A stretch of DNA of 64,000 bases from a virus, in the IMG/VR virus record IMGVR_UViG_3300049491_000465, positions 1 to 64,000 of that record. One strand, written 5' to 3'. Positions 17,373-27,500 of this stretch are shown here, one piece after another. Made by a program: the position numbers and the translations under genes. Position 1 is the first letter of the stretch. Each line of letters starts with the position of its first letter. The notes under the pieces were generated by a model that was not told the origin of the DNA, searched no databases, and was given only the letters and a program-made list of their open reading frames with translations.

Positions 17373-17419
17373 TCTCAAAAGAAAAAAGAATTAAGGACCC
17401 AGATAAAAGACTTTAAGAA

Positions 17420-18277
17420 ATGGAAGCTTTAACATCAAATATTAAAAGACTGGTGGCAACTGATAAAAAGTATCATGAGGCCCCAGTCTTCATTGCTCCG
17501 AAGGAGGATTCGAAGACAAGAAAACCAATTGATTACGCTGCTCGATTGAGTGATGCTCAAAGAGAGAAGCTGACAATTACTCTTGCTCCGAAAGAAGATC
17601 GTGATGGAAACATCGTTGACGAAATGGTTATCAGAATTGGTCATCTTCATGTCTTTGACTTGAGTATGCCAAATGATGCCTTACTTTTCGAAGTAGTCAA
17701 AGATGACGAAATGATCGCCGCTTCTAAGGCTCATGTGAACCCCACGGTTCATCGTTTCTACATTGAGGATAAAGAGAAAGAAGCTGTTGCTACTATCAGT
17801 AAGTCCAAATTGAAGAAACAAGCGTTTGCTGTCATCGATGGTTTATCCATTGATCAAATGGCAAATTACGCTAAGATCCTTGGGAAGTTTGTACAATCAC
17901 TTTCTGCAACTCAGATTGAATCTGCTTTGTATGAGATTGCTGAAGACAAACCACAATTGATCCTTGATGTGAATAATGATAAGGATCTCAAATACAAGAT
18001 CTTCTTGAAGAAATGTATTGAGAAAAATTATCTTCACATGGACAATGGGAAGTACATGAATGGTAAAGATCTTGTTGGAGTAAATGAAGATTACGCTATC
18101 CAATGGCTAAAAGATCCACAGAACGCTACTATTGTAAGCCAGTGGGGATCTATGTTTGAAGGTAGAAACGTCAGCAATTACGACCCAATTAAAGATCAGA
18201 ATTTTGATGATGCTCCCAAGAAGGTAGGTGCCAAAGGTGCAACTACCAAAGCGAATGAAAGCAAAACTGACGAGTAA
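17420..18277 (+). CDS. Structural-block protein after the capsid gene
   Basis: The protein has 285 residues, soluble, Lys/Asp-rich, with a beta-containing N-terminal half and a helical C-terminal half. No family recognised. Crassvirales often carry an uncharacterised conserved gene right after the capsid gene, so this may be its counterpart. The end (after residue ~260) is low-complexity and basic. A 47-nt gap separates it from the capsid gene. Confidence 0.65.
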   Translation: MEALTSNIKRLVATDKKYHEAPVFIAPKEDSKTRKPIDYAARLSDAQREKLTITLAPKEDRDGNIVDEMVIRIGHLHVFDLSMPNDALLFEVVKDDEMIAASKAHVNPTVHRFYIEDKEKEAVATISKSKLKKQAFAVIDGLSIDQMANYAKILGKFVQSLSATQIESALYEIAEDKPQLILDVNNDKDLKYKIFLKKCIEKNYLHMDNGKYMNGKDLVGVNEDYAIQWLKDPQNATIVSQWGSMFEGRNVSNYDPIKDQNFDDAPKKVGAKGATTKANESKTDE

Positions 18278-18290
18278 AAACTGATACACC

Positions 18291-19013
18291 ATGTTGATCA
18301 CTGCTCAAAATATGTTCACGTTGTTTCTTGATCTCCTCAATAAAGAGGAGACAGGAACCGTGACACCTGCTGAATTCAATAGATTGATAAACAATTCCCA
18401 AGAGGAATTGGTAAAGAATAAATATCATGAAGTTGAGTTGACTCAGAAAAGAGTAGATGATCTAAGAATTTTAGAAGTTAGAGATGTTCTTCCTAATGTA
18501 GGAGTGAATGTTCCTGGTGGTGAAATTTTTGAATTGCCTTATAGCGAAACAGGAATGGTAACAACCCCAGGAAATCCTAATGGAGATAATCATGGTTATA
18601 TGTTTTTATTGAATGTAGCATTCAGGATTCAATATGTAAACAATAAATGTAAGCATACTGGAATCTCAAAACCCTTAAAGACAAAGCGAATGACTGCTGA
18701 TAAGGAATATGAGATAGATAGTGATCCATACAACAAACCAACTGATGAACGGTTGTATCACAAAATGATTGGTAATACAATCAGATGCATTACAGGAACA
18801 GAATCGTTTGGTGTTGAAGCTTATATTGATTACTTGAGATATCCGAGACAAATCAATGTTCCGGTTCCAAATGCAAATCAGGATATTCCATGTGAACTTC
18901 CATTGCATTTGAGAGAGGAGATTGTAAGAATTGCTGTCAGAAAGAAACTTGGTATCTACGAATCACCGAGATACCAACAATCAATTGCTGAAGATGCTCA
19001 GTCAATAACGTAA
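18291..19013 (+). CDS. Putative connector/neck ring protein
   Basis: The 240-residue protein begins with a helical block (TAQNMFTLFLDLLNKEETG, TPAEFNRLINNSQEELV), then beta structure, and ends with LPLHLREEIVRIAVRKKLG. This layout, helices then a short beta barrel and a final HLREEIV helix, recurs in head-tail connector proteins of Bacteroidota phages. It would sit between the portal and the tail. Assigned on pattern and position only. Confidence 0.55.
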   Translation: MLITAQNMFTLFLDLLNKEETGTVTPAEFNRLINNSQEELVKNKYHEVELTQKRVDDLRILEVRDVLPNVGVNVPGGEIFELPYSETGMVTTPGNPNGDNHGYMFLLNVAFRIQYVNNKCKHTGISKPLKTKRMTADKEYEIDSDPYNKPTDERLYHKMIGNTIRCITGTESFGVEAYIDYLRYPRQINVPVPNANQDIPCELPLHLREEIVRIAVRKKLGIYESPRYQQSIAEDAQSIT

Positions 19014-19037
19014 AAATAATTTTTAAATCTAAAAGAA

Positions 19038-19808
19038 ATGTTAAGAAGACATGCCGATAGGATTTTGATTAACTCAATCAATCCTGCACTAATCACAAAC
19101 GTAGTTCCTGGTGTATCGTTGACGATCGAAGGATACGGAACTTTGACTGTTGCTGGTCAAGTAGAGTCTCATAAAGAGTGCACAACTCCGGAAATCGCTA
19201 AAGTTGTTGGTGTTACAGTTGTAATTCCAGTATCATGCGAATGTCCTTACGAGTGGTGTATGACTGTTGAGTGCTTGCCAAACCTTAAAAATTATGAGGT
19301 TCAAACAACATTCCCTGCTATTCGTACTTATTGTTACGAAGATCCTGCTGGTGGAACTCCGACTGCTGCTGCTACTGCTGCTGCTATCACTGCTTCCATC
19401 AACAACGATCCTTTCTCTTGTGTTACTGCTTCTGTTGTTGGAACTGTAATCACATTGACAGGGAAACCTGGTGTGAATTTCAATGCTTACACAGCTTCAG
19501 GGGCCGTTGCGGAGGTAACTCCTTACACTCCTGCTTTGATTGATTCAGAGTATATGGCTCGTTTGTTCCCAATTCGTCATGGTTCTTTTGGTTCTCAACC
19601 AAATTTACCTCTTCCTGGAAGCGACTATTGTGAGTATCACTTCACAATTCGTAAGCAATCTGATGTTCAGGATGTTGACGGTGCGAATCATTGGAATGAT
19701 TACGAAAAAGAAGTTTACTTCTATGTTCGTCCTGATGATGCGAACTACGCAGCATTCGATACTCCTGTTGCAGGATTAATTCCAATTGCTAACGGTGGTA
19801 CTCTATAA
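19038..19808 (+). CDS. Beta-rich virion protein, possible head fibre or tail component
   Basis: The protein has 256 residues with an unusual number of cysteines in the first 110 residues (CECPYEWCMTVEC), a low-complexity Ala/Thr run (residues ~108-124) and mainly beta structure. A segment like SINNDPFSCVTASVVGTV followed by ITLTGKPGVNF resembles beta-sandwich repeats of tail-tube or head-decoration proteins. Its stop overlaps the next ATG. Likely virion protein; exact place unknown. Confidence 0.5.
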   Translation: MLRRHADRILINSINPALITNVVPGVSLTIEGYGTLTVAGQVESHKECTTPEIAKVVGVTVVIPVSCECPYEWCMTVECLPNLKNYEVQTTFPAIRTYCYEDPAGGTPTAAATAAAITASINNDPFSCVTASVVGTVITLTGKPGVNFNAYTASGAVAEVTPYTPALIDSEYMARLFPIRHGSFGSQPNLPLPGSDYCEYHFTIRKQSDVQDVDGANHWNDYEKEVYFYVRPDDANYAAFDTPVAGLIPIANGGTL

Positions 19809-20155
19809 TGAGTTTCACTGAATTAATAGTGGCAATATCCCTATTCTGTCTTGGTCTTCGTGAGGTAACTGACGAAATAGATCAAGGCAGGATAGGGTAT
19901 CCTATTAGACGGTGGTTCATAGATCAAGAATGGATTCCATTATTTATCGCAAAGCCTATCATTCTTTGTGTGGCTTGTATGGCAAGTTTCTGGGGATCCA
20001 TTATTTACTGGTCTATTGTTTATTATCAATCCAACAACTTCGATTTTATTTCTGATCCAATGACGTATATCAAGTGGATTTTTTGCTGTACATCAGCTTC
20101 ATTTGTAAACACATTATTCTGGACAATAAGAAATAGATTCATCGGGGTTTCTTGA
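19808..20155 (+). CDS. Two-TM membrane protein in the structural block
   Basis: The protein has 115 residues with membrane segments at about residues 50-75 and near 90-105, and a more weakly hydrophobic N-terminal helix. The middle (DEIDQGRIGYPIRRWF) is amphipathic. A membrane protein among neck genes is unexpected. It could assist genome entry or be an unrelated small gene carried here. No family recognised. Confidence 0.6.
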   Translation: MSFTELIVAISLFCLGLREVTDEIDQGRIGYPIRRWFIDQEWIPLFIAKPIILCVACMASFWGSIIYWSIVYYQSNNFDFISDPMTYIKWIFCCTSASFVNTLFWTIRNRFIGVS

Positions 20156-20165
20156 TTAATTAGTT

Positions 20166-20831
20166 ATGTCAAAGACTCTTGCTGAAGTAGGATATAGCAT
20201 CCGAAATCAAATTAAAGGTTACTTCTCAACTGATGATGAGCGAATTGATATTCAACTTATCTATGACAAGTGTTGGGATGTAAGATCTATTTTACTGAAA
20301 GAAGAGTATCGTCAATTCAAGAAGATAAATGATCAAGATTTTACTACTGAGTGCTGCCTTGAGGTTCAATGTAGCAGTATCGTATGCAACGGAATTGATT
20401 CCGGAGTAAAAGAATTTTTCGTTCAGATACCAAAAATTGAAGCTTCCATTGGTTACGATGGAATTAAATATTTTGGTACAGTTGATAAGAAGACTCCATT
20501 CAGAAGAGTTAATTATCAAGGACACATGTTTTCCGGCCATGAGAAATATACCGGTAGAGCACCAATGTTCACTCTGGTTGATGATAAAGCAATATTGTCA
20601 AACATGCCAACGTCAGGTATGAAGTTCGTCTGCCTCATTGCTATTTTCGAAGATCCAAGAGGTATATGTAATGAAAATGATCCATTCCCATTAGCAAGAC
20701 ATTTAGTTCACAAACTTGAATTGATTGTTATTCAACAATTGATGAGCACAATTCAAATAGGACCAGATGAAACTAATAATGGAAGAGACAATTCTCCGGA
20801 TCAATTACAGAAACAAAGCCGTGTAGAGTAA
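20166..20831 (+). CDS. Putative neck/ring structural protein
   Basis: The 221-residue protein has an N-terminal helix pair, a beta body with FFVQIPKIEASIGYDGIKY, and a C-terminal segment FPLARHLVHKLELIVIQQLM followed by a polar, Asn/Asp-rich tail. The FPxxxHLVxKLE pattern with a following polar tail recurs in structural proteins near the neck of Bacteroidota phages. It probably belongs to the connector assembly. Confidence 0.5.
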   Translation: MSKTLAEVGYSIRNQIKGYFSTDDERIDIQLIYDKCWDVRSILLKEEYRQFKKINDQDFTTECCLEVQCSSIVCNGIDSGVKEFFVQIPKIEASIGYDGIKYFGTVDKKTPFRRVNYQGHMFSGHEKYTGRAPMFTLVDDKAILSNMPTSGMKFVCLIAIFEDPRGICNENDPFPLARHLVHKLELIVIQQLMSTIQIGPDETNNGRDNSPDQLQKQSRVE

Positions 20832-21226
20832 TGGAAAATACAAACATAATAAAGCAGGTAAATCACAAAGGACATGTGACATTCCAGAATCGTGTTTACA
20901 TGGCTGGTGTTCTTTTTAAGATCAACAGTCAATGGCCTTTTGATATGGTTGTATGGCTTCGTGTTGGTTGTGGTTGTAGCGGTTCTACATTCCAAGATAT
21001 AAAACATTATCGTGTATTAGCAAGTGGACATGCAATACTTATAGATGCAAGGTACGTTGTTGAAACTACCGTTCCTATACCTATTGAAAGTCAAGACTTT
21101 GATGAGGCACGAAGAGAACAGCATTTGAATCCAGGAACAGATTTCACAGACATTGTGGCTCATCCGGATCCAGATGCAATAAGAGCATTAGCAAATGGTC
21201 AAGCTATTGATCGTTTCAAACATTAG
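20831..21226 (+). CDS. Small structural-block protein
   Basis: The 131-residue protein is beta-rich in its first 80 residues (with CGCSG near residue 49), followed by an acidic helix and a short tail. ATG overlaps the preceding stop. Probably part of the head-tail interface because of its position; no family recognised. Confidence 0.55.
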   Translation: MENTNIIKQVNHKGHVTFQNRVYMAGVLFKINSQWPFDMVVWLRVGCGCSGSTFQDIKHYRVLASGHAILIDARYVVETTVPIPIESQDFDEARREQHLNPGTDFTDIVAHPDPDAIRALANGQAIDRFKH

Positions 21227-21235
21227 ATAAACAGA

Positions 21236-21688
21236 ATGAAGTACAAAAGATGGTACTGTTTAGATCATGCTTATACGCATAAAGTCAATTACATTGACGA
21301 TGTGTTTGATTTAAAGAGGTTTAAAAAGCGTTCTTTTACAGATTTCAAAGAGTTACTTAATATGCCAAAGGAAAGAGAGGCAAAGCAAAAAGCAAAAAAT
21401 GTTTTAACTTCTTTTCTAAAAACTCTTGCTCAAGATATCATTGTTAAAAATGAAATATTTGTTCTTCCGTGTGTGAATTTTGGTTACATAAAAATAACCA
21501 ATACAGCAGATCCGAGAAGAAAAGATTATTTCTACGACATAGAATCTGAAGGTAAGATTTTTACACCTAAATTGACTCTTGATAATCGTGTAGTTAAAAT
21601 GAACAAAAAACATTACAAGTTAAGGTTTAATCAAAACCTCAGAATTCAAATGATGAATTTGATTAAGTCAGGACATAAATACATGTGA
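21236..21688 (+). CDS. Basic protein, possible IHF/HU-like
   Basis: The 150-residue protein is strongly basic. The stretch NVLTSFLKTLAQDII, then FVLPCVNFGYIKI (about residues 60-95) resembles the HU/IHF pattern of two helices followed by a G-F-G-x-I-type turn into the DNA-binding arm. Crassvirales encode IHF-like proteins just before a tail tubular gene, exactly this position, which raises the likelihood. The match is weak and the arm is not clear, so this stays tentative. Confidence 0.35.
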   Translation: MKYKRWYCLDHAYTHKVNYIDDVFDLKRFKKRSFTDFKELLNMPKEREAKQKAKNVLTSFLKTLAQDIIVKNEIFVLPCVNFGYIKITNTADPRRKDYFYDIESEGKIFTPKLTLDNRVVKMNKKHYKLRFNQNLRIQMMNLIKSGHKYM

Positions 21689-21689
21689 T

Positions 21690-22442
21690 ATGAGCGACAA
21701 TTTCAATAATCCGGCATATACTGTCAACATTAGTGTTGATCCGAGCTTGAGAGCCCTTAATGATAACTCTGTCAATCTCACATGTAACGATGGTAGTTCA
21801 ATAAATTTCCAGGCAAGTTCAGTTGAAGAAGTTGGTTCTGGAAAATATTCTTCGGTAAAAAATGTTGCCGCAAGAATAGCAAGAAATGTTAAAGGAAAAG
21901 AGTTTGACATTTACGATATCGCAGAATGGTGTGGTGAATGTGAGACTGATGAAATTGGCATGTATGAAGGTTTTGCTAAGTATCGCAATGTACCAATACA
22001 GGTCAAAAATAATAAAGGGTATGTCCCTTGCAATGTGTACCGGTTATTAAGTGTTCACAGAAATAAATGTTCTGTTGCTAAATACGACTGGGATGGTGCA
22101 TTTCTTCGATTCAACTTTGATGATCCAGGAACGATGAATAGTGAATACACTGTTTACATCGATTACCTTGGTGTGAAAGTTGACAGTGAAGGATTGCCAA
22201 TGATCTTAGATGGACATCAAGAAGCTTGCTTCTGGTACTGCATGACTAAGATCTATTTCGAAGATTATATGAATGGCCTTACTCCGGAAAATAGATTCAT
22301 GTTTCTCCAGGATCGTCTTGGTCATTATGTAAGTAAAGCAAAAACTTCATTCAGATATGTCACAAGAGATGATATGAATGAGATCCAGAGAATCATGCAT
22401 AATCTGGTTCCTAAAGTGAAAATGTCAAGAAATGTAGGGTAA
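21690..22442 (+). CDS. Putative tail tubular/ring protein
   Basis: The 250-residue protein has a first helical block (residues ~45-70), a beta core with CNVYRLLSVHRNKCSV, a strand YTVYIDYLGVKVDSEGLP and a helical end with HQEACFWYCMTKIYFEDYMNG. This order, strand-rich core, a GLP turn and an amphipathic helix rich in aromatic residues, is like ring or tail tubular proteins of crAss-like phages. Its stop overlaps the next ATG, coupling it to the SET-fusion gene. Confidence 0.5.
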   Translation: MSDNFNNPAYTVNISVDPSLRALNDNSVNLTCNDGSSINFQASSVEEVGSGKYSSVKNVAARIARNVKGKEFDIYDIAEWCGECETDEIGMYEGFAKYRNVPIQVKNNKGYVPCNVYRLLSVHRNKCSVAKYDWDGAFLRFNFDDPGTMNSEYTVYIDYLGVKVDSEGLPMILDGHQEACFWYCMTKIYFEDYMNGLTPENRFMFLQDRLGHYVSKAKTSFRYVTRDDMNEIQRIMHNLVPKVKMSRNVG

Positions 22443-24568
22443 TGAAACTGAAGACTAAAATAGGGAAATCTGAAATCCATGGTAAAGGTCTTATGGCTGG
22501 AAAGGATTTGAAGCCAGGTGAAAACCTTGGAGTTTCTCATGTTGACAATTGGCCCACAAAAGATATTGGTGAAAACTATAATCATTCAGATAATCCAAAT
22601 GCCATGAGTAAAAATGTAGGTAATAAAAAGATTGTCGTTCCGATAAAGAAGTTAAAGAAAGGCGATGAGATTACTGTTGATTATAGAACTAATCCTGAAC
22701 TGGAACAGCCTGAAGGTTTTAAATCTGGAGGTAGTCTTTATAAGATGATGGATTATCAAAATGGAGGACCCGAAAATTCATCTTCAACACCAGTCAGACC
22801 TGTATCAAACAAACCAAAACCATTAGAGATAGCTGATCCTAAAGAATACAAGTATAGAAAATCTATGTATGATGATAGTTTAAGTCTTTTTAATGCATAT
22901 CAATTTCAGAAAAAGAATATTAATCCCACACCAATATTAAGGGAATATGTAGAGGATTACAATACCACTACTAAAAAATATTTTAATGGAAAAAGACCCA
23001 CCCTAACAGTAGATCAAATAAAAAAAACACGAGATACTAACTTCAACAAAAACTTACCTAAGTTTAGTCACAATGAATACTTAAAAACTAAAAAAGATCC
23101 ATCAGGAGGATTTGATCCAATGGATAAAGCAAGTGGAGATTATAAGATTTATGACCATAATAAAAAGTTAAATTTTAATTATCCAGTATCGTTAGGAAAA
23201 CACAGTTCTCCTGATCTTTGGCATTCAAAAATAAACCCATCAGGTTCTTATTTTGATGGTGTTGCTTATTCTCCAAAGTATAAAAAACCAATTCAACCTG
23301 TTCAGTTTGTTGAAAAACAAACGGAAACATCCGAGAACACAATTAAAGAAGGGTTAAATACAGAAGTAAAAACAATATCTCCTGAAGAACAAGCACCAGT
23401 ATCAAATACGACACCAGAATCTAAAACAACAACTAAATATCCAATTCAACAAGCTTACAGAGCTCAAACAATAATGGAGCCTGATACTGCAATGCCTGGT
23501 AAATACAAAGTAAAAGAAATAAGACAAGTGCCTTATCAAGCTACATCAGGAGATAGTGAATCAGACTGGAAAGATGTTCATGCACCAATTATGCTGTGGG
23601 TTAATGATAAAGGAGAAGAAGTTGAATATGATCCAAGAAAAGGACAAGATTCAGTTAATCATACACAAAACAACGCATCTCAAACAGAGGTTCAGAACGA
23701 AAAAGCTAAAGCAGAAAGAAGATCTCAATTCTTTGATCCAAGTGATCCCAACAGACCTTCGTTCAATAAGGGCGGAAGTATCTATGGTATGATGGAGTAT
23801 CCCGATGGTGGACCAGGTTCAATGACTCCTCCGGCAATGAGTTTAGGAATGACTGATTCAGCCGCAGGGAAAACCATGTTGAATCCATTTTACAGAGAAC
23901 AGCTTAAAATTTATAACGACTGGCCCACATCGTCAAATTTTGGATCAACCACAGCTAAGGTTTTAGAAGGAAGAGAACTTGATAATTGGTATTCAGAAGC
24001 GGTAAAAAATCAACCTGATTTAATTAAAGAAGGAGGGTTGTATGCCGGTAATTTTAAGCCATCAAGAGTTTATTTAGATGAAACAGGAATTTCAGCTTAC
24101 CCAATGTTTAATAAACCTTCAAGATATATACCGGCACCAGAACCAACCCCTCCTCCAGCTCCAGTACCAGTTAAAAGACCTGGTATGTATTTGAGTGCGA
24201 ATACCGCACAGCCAATGCCTGATAGAGGATCTCCTGGACAAGTTGATAGACAGTACAGTCAATACTTAGAAGAGTTCGCAAATTCTCCAGAACAAGTTGC
24301 AGCAAGACAATCTACTCAAGCTAACATGAGTAGTAACACAGAGTTGCTTCAAACCATGACTGAAGAACAGAAGGCTGAAGCCAGAAAAAAGAAAATGACC
24401 CCTACTGAATTTCTTTCTACACAAAATAAAAGTGATTCTGTACAGTCGTCAGGATCGATTGCCAATCCAGTTTCAACAGAAAATACATCTCCGTTCTTTG
24501 ATCCAAACGATCCTAAAAGACCGTCTTTTAATAAGGGTGGTAGTCTGTATAGAATGATGAAATATTAA
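22442..24568 (+). CDS. SET-domain fusion protein with GGSLY repeats
   Basis: This is a 708-residue protein. Residues 7-81 are a compact SET-type methyltransferase domain: IHGKGLMAGKDLKPGE (12-27), YNHSDNPNA (46-54, the NHS cofactor-binding motif) and KKGDEITVDY (72-81, catalytic tyrosine). SET enzymes methylate lysines on proteins using S-adenosylmethionine. The domain is shorter than usual (~75 against 110-130 residues), missing most of the insert between first strand block and NHS. The rest is low-complexity and Pro/Lys/Asn-rich. It carries three copies of a GGS[LI]Y-x-MM motif: near residues 97-104, 446-453 and 699-706; the last two are preceded by FFDP-x-DP-x-RPSFNKG. The surrounding genes are virion genes, so it may be packaged. 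Methylation activity is inferred from motifs. Confidence 0.75.
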   Translation: MKLKTKIGKSEIHGKGLMAGKDLKPGENLGVSHVDNWPTKDIGENYNHSDNPNAMSKNVGNKKIVVPIKKLKKGDEITVDYRTNPELEQPEGFKSGGSLYKMMDYQNGGPENSSSTPVRPVSNKPKPLEIADPKEYKYRKSMYDDSLSLFNAYQFQKKNINPTPILREYVEDYNTTTKKYFNGKRPTLTVDQIKKTRDTNFNKNLPKFSHNEYLKTKKDPSGGFDPMDKASGDYKIYDHNKKLNFNYPVSLGKHSSPDLWHSKINPSGSYFDGVAYSPKYKKPIQPVQFVEKQTETSENTIKEGLNTEVKTISPEEQAPVSNTTPESKTTTKYPIQQAYRAQTIMEPDTAMPGKYKVKEIRQVPYQATSGDSESDWKDVHAPIMLWVNDKGEEVEYDPRKGQDSVNHTQNNASQTEVQNEKAKAERRSQFFDPSDPNRPSFNKGGSIYGMMEYPDGGPGSMTPPAMSLGMTDSAAGKTMLNPFYREQLKIYNDWPTSSNFGSTTAKVLEGRELDNWYSEAVKNQPDLIKEGGLYAGNFKPSRVYLDETGISAYPMFNKPSRYIPAPEPTPPPAPVPVKRPGMYLSANTAQPMPDRGSPGQVDRQYSQYLEEFANSPEQVAARQSTQANMSSNTELLQTMTEEQKAEARKKKMTPTEFLSTQNKSDSVQSSGSIANPVSTENTSPFFDPNDPKRPSFNKGGSLYRMMKY

Positions 24569-24580
24569 AATTTACACACG

Positions 24581-27500
24581 ATGCCAGTACAAAATAATGA
24601 ATTTTTCAAAGGAGACAACAGGGATCTTGATGTTCTGAGAATGCCGAATGATACAGCTCGGAGACTTCAGAACATGCGTATTATTGATGTCGATGGAAAA
24701 GGTCTTGTTTGTACTAATATTGGTGGTAATGAATTCAGATTCTCTTTGACTCATGGATTCATTCCAATTGGAAGATGTGAATACAATGGTATAGGATATA
24801 TCGCTTCAGTTAATCCTGATACAGGGGAAGGTGAAATAGGATGTTATCCTGCACCAACAGCATTAGCGGATCAGAATCCTTCTGCCGTAGGATTTGGTGC
24901 AAAGGTATATGCTCCGTTATTCAATTTTACCGGTGGAAATATTTCGAGAGATCCAAATTCAATTGCTCAAGCATTTAGAACTCCATTGTTCAATTTTGAT
25001 TGTCACAATCAGATCGACATGTTTGCCAGAGAAGATTATGATGGATCTGTAAATCTTTATCTTGCGGAAAAAGGAAATCCATTAAGGGTTATTAACTCTG
25101 GATTTGATAAATCAGGTGCTCTTACATCGATCGGAAGAAGATATTGGAATGGATCGTTCCCAAATGCAATCAGCTTGATTAATGAGTCTGAAAATCATAT
25201 TGACGTTCAATTCACTGGTCTTGGAAAAGCAGGATCATTAAGAGGTGGTAACTGGATATTCTTTGTTCGTTATGCTACTGAGAATTTTGACAAGACATCT
25301 TTCTTTACAGAAACGAATGCAATAATGATTACATCCGGTGAATATGCAAACGAAGGCATAAGACATCATGGTGTTAAGGGTGGTGAAGTAACAGACAAAA
25401 GTGTTAATCTTTCGTTTTCCGATATCGATCCAACATACTCTTATCTTGAGATAGGATACATGTATTCATTCAATGAATCACAAGAGTTTGGAATCATTGA
25501 TAAATTGTATGCACTCGATCCAAATTCCTCAACAATAAACATTGAGATAACCGGATACGAAGGTAGATTTGAAACAGGATTCGAAGAGGTTATCAGATCG
25601 AAAGTAAGATTTGACGGAGCCACAACTCATACCCAATTAGAGAACAGATACTTTGCTGCTGATCTTTTTGACAATACTGATTTTGATGATGATGCATCTC
25701 AAGATATTCTTGATTTTGCTCAGAAAATAAAACCAAAGTATGATGATTCAAAACTTATAGCACACATTTCTGGATCCGGATCTCCAATTGGTATCTACAA
25801 CAATGTTGATAACACATACAATTTCACTGGTCATTTTAGAGGAGAGTCGTATGCTTACGGTATAGTTTGTGTTTTGAACAATGGAAGAGAAACTCAAGCT
25901 TATCCAATAGAAGGTGTTGATGATTACAATGGAGTTGGGGGTACTACAAATCAAAATGGTATTTATAGATTTCCGAATATAAACCTATCTCAAACTGTTG
26001 CCGGTAACAATATTCGTGTTATGGGTATCAAGTTCGATATATCGTCTGCAATCGCTTCAATCCCTCAATACATCCTTGATAACGTATCAGGGTTTTACTT
26101 TGTGAGATCTAAAAGAAATGAAACATTACTGTACCAAGGACTTACACTTCCTTGTTACAATGCTGCTGAAGGGAAGGACATTAGAGGATTATGGTTTGCT
26201 TTTCCAGATTTCCCACAGATTCTTAAAAGAAACGAGAATCTGGTTCCTATGTTTGAGTTGAATGGAGATGATGAGAATGGTGCTGAGTTTCCGTACATAC
26301 ACAGATTTGATCCAGACGATCTTCTTGACAGGGAGTTTACCTTTGTGTTCTGGCATAACAATCTGAATAAAAGAATTGCCAATAAATTTGGATTCTATTC
26401 TCCAGATCACTTCTTTAACAAAAGTGTTGGTGTTAATAAAGCTTTTGTTTCAACATTCGCTGATGTTACATTCAATATCTCTCAAGAAGATAAGTTGAGT
26501 AAGCCGGATTATTTTTACGGTGATAATACATACACCTATATTCTTGGACCAAAATCCATGTATGACATTGCTAATATCAAAGAGTGGGAACCGGCTAATA
26601 ATAATGGATATGCTTCCTATTTCAATGAAGGTGCAAAAAGTGATTTCAATGGTAACTTCTATTTCTTTGCGAAAAACTTACTTGGAACAAAGTATATTGA
26701 GGTAAGAAATCATGAGATGGCTTGGAATTCATACATTGGAATCAATTCATCTAATGCTTTAAGATATAGATTGTCAAACATTTACAGAACAAATGTTGAT
26801 CCTTCTATTTTTGATATAAATGATCTTTATGACATCAAGGCAACTGAGTATTACAAGATTAGTAAGTTCTACAAAATATCAGATGTCGTAGCTGATCCAT
26901 CGATTGTAAACGGTAACATCTTTTATCGTGGAGATTGTTTCCTTCAGAGAACTTGGTTGAAGCAGTTATTCAATCCTAAGTACGGTGTAGGTGTGAAAGA
27001 TGATGGAGGAGGCGTGTTCGGATGGACAGCAGCACTTCCGGGACCAATAAAGGAACGGTTATTCACATTTGGTACATCATTCAGTATTATCACTGAAAAC
27101 AAGATTAATACCGAGATGCGTTTGGATAATGCAATTAATAAATATTACCCCGGATCTGTTGCTCTCATATACGATCATGCTGCAAAAAACATTGAGAAGG
27201 AATCTCAGGATTTGAATCGTGGATACAATGAATTGTTGTCTGTAAAATCTTATCGTGGAATTGATAGAGAGATACCGTTTATTCCAGAAAAGAAACACGC
27301 TGCAATCATGGTGAGTAACAAGCATGTTCTCGGATCTTTCCTTGATGGATACCGTGTTATTGATCAGAATGCGATTCGTGATTACGATTACAGAATGGGT
27401 AAAATTGTTCGTATAGGAGTATTGAATAACATACTTTTGAGCGTTCAAGAATTTGGTGTGAATAGACATTTTGTAAATGAAAAAGCTGTACTTAATGGGG

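Noticed and set aside
19331-19543. Cys/Leu-rich alternative frames within the beta-rich virion gene
   Set aside because: They arise from the repeated GCT/ACT codons of the Ala/Thr run and show no independent start context.
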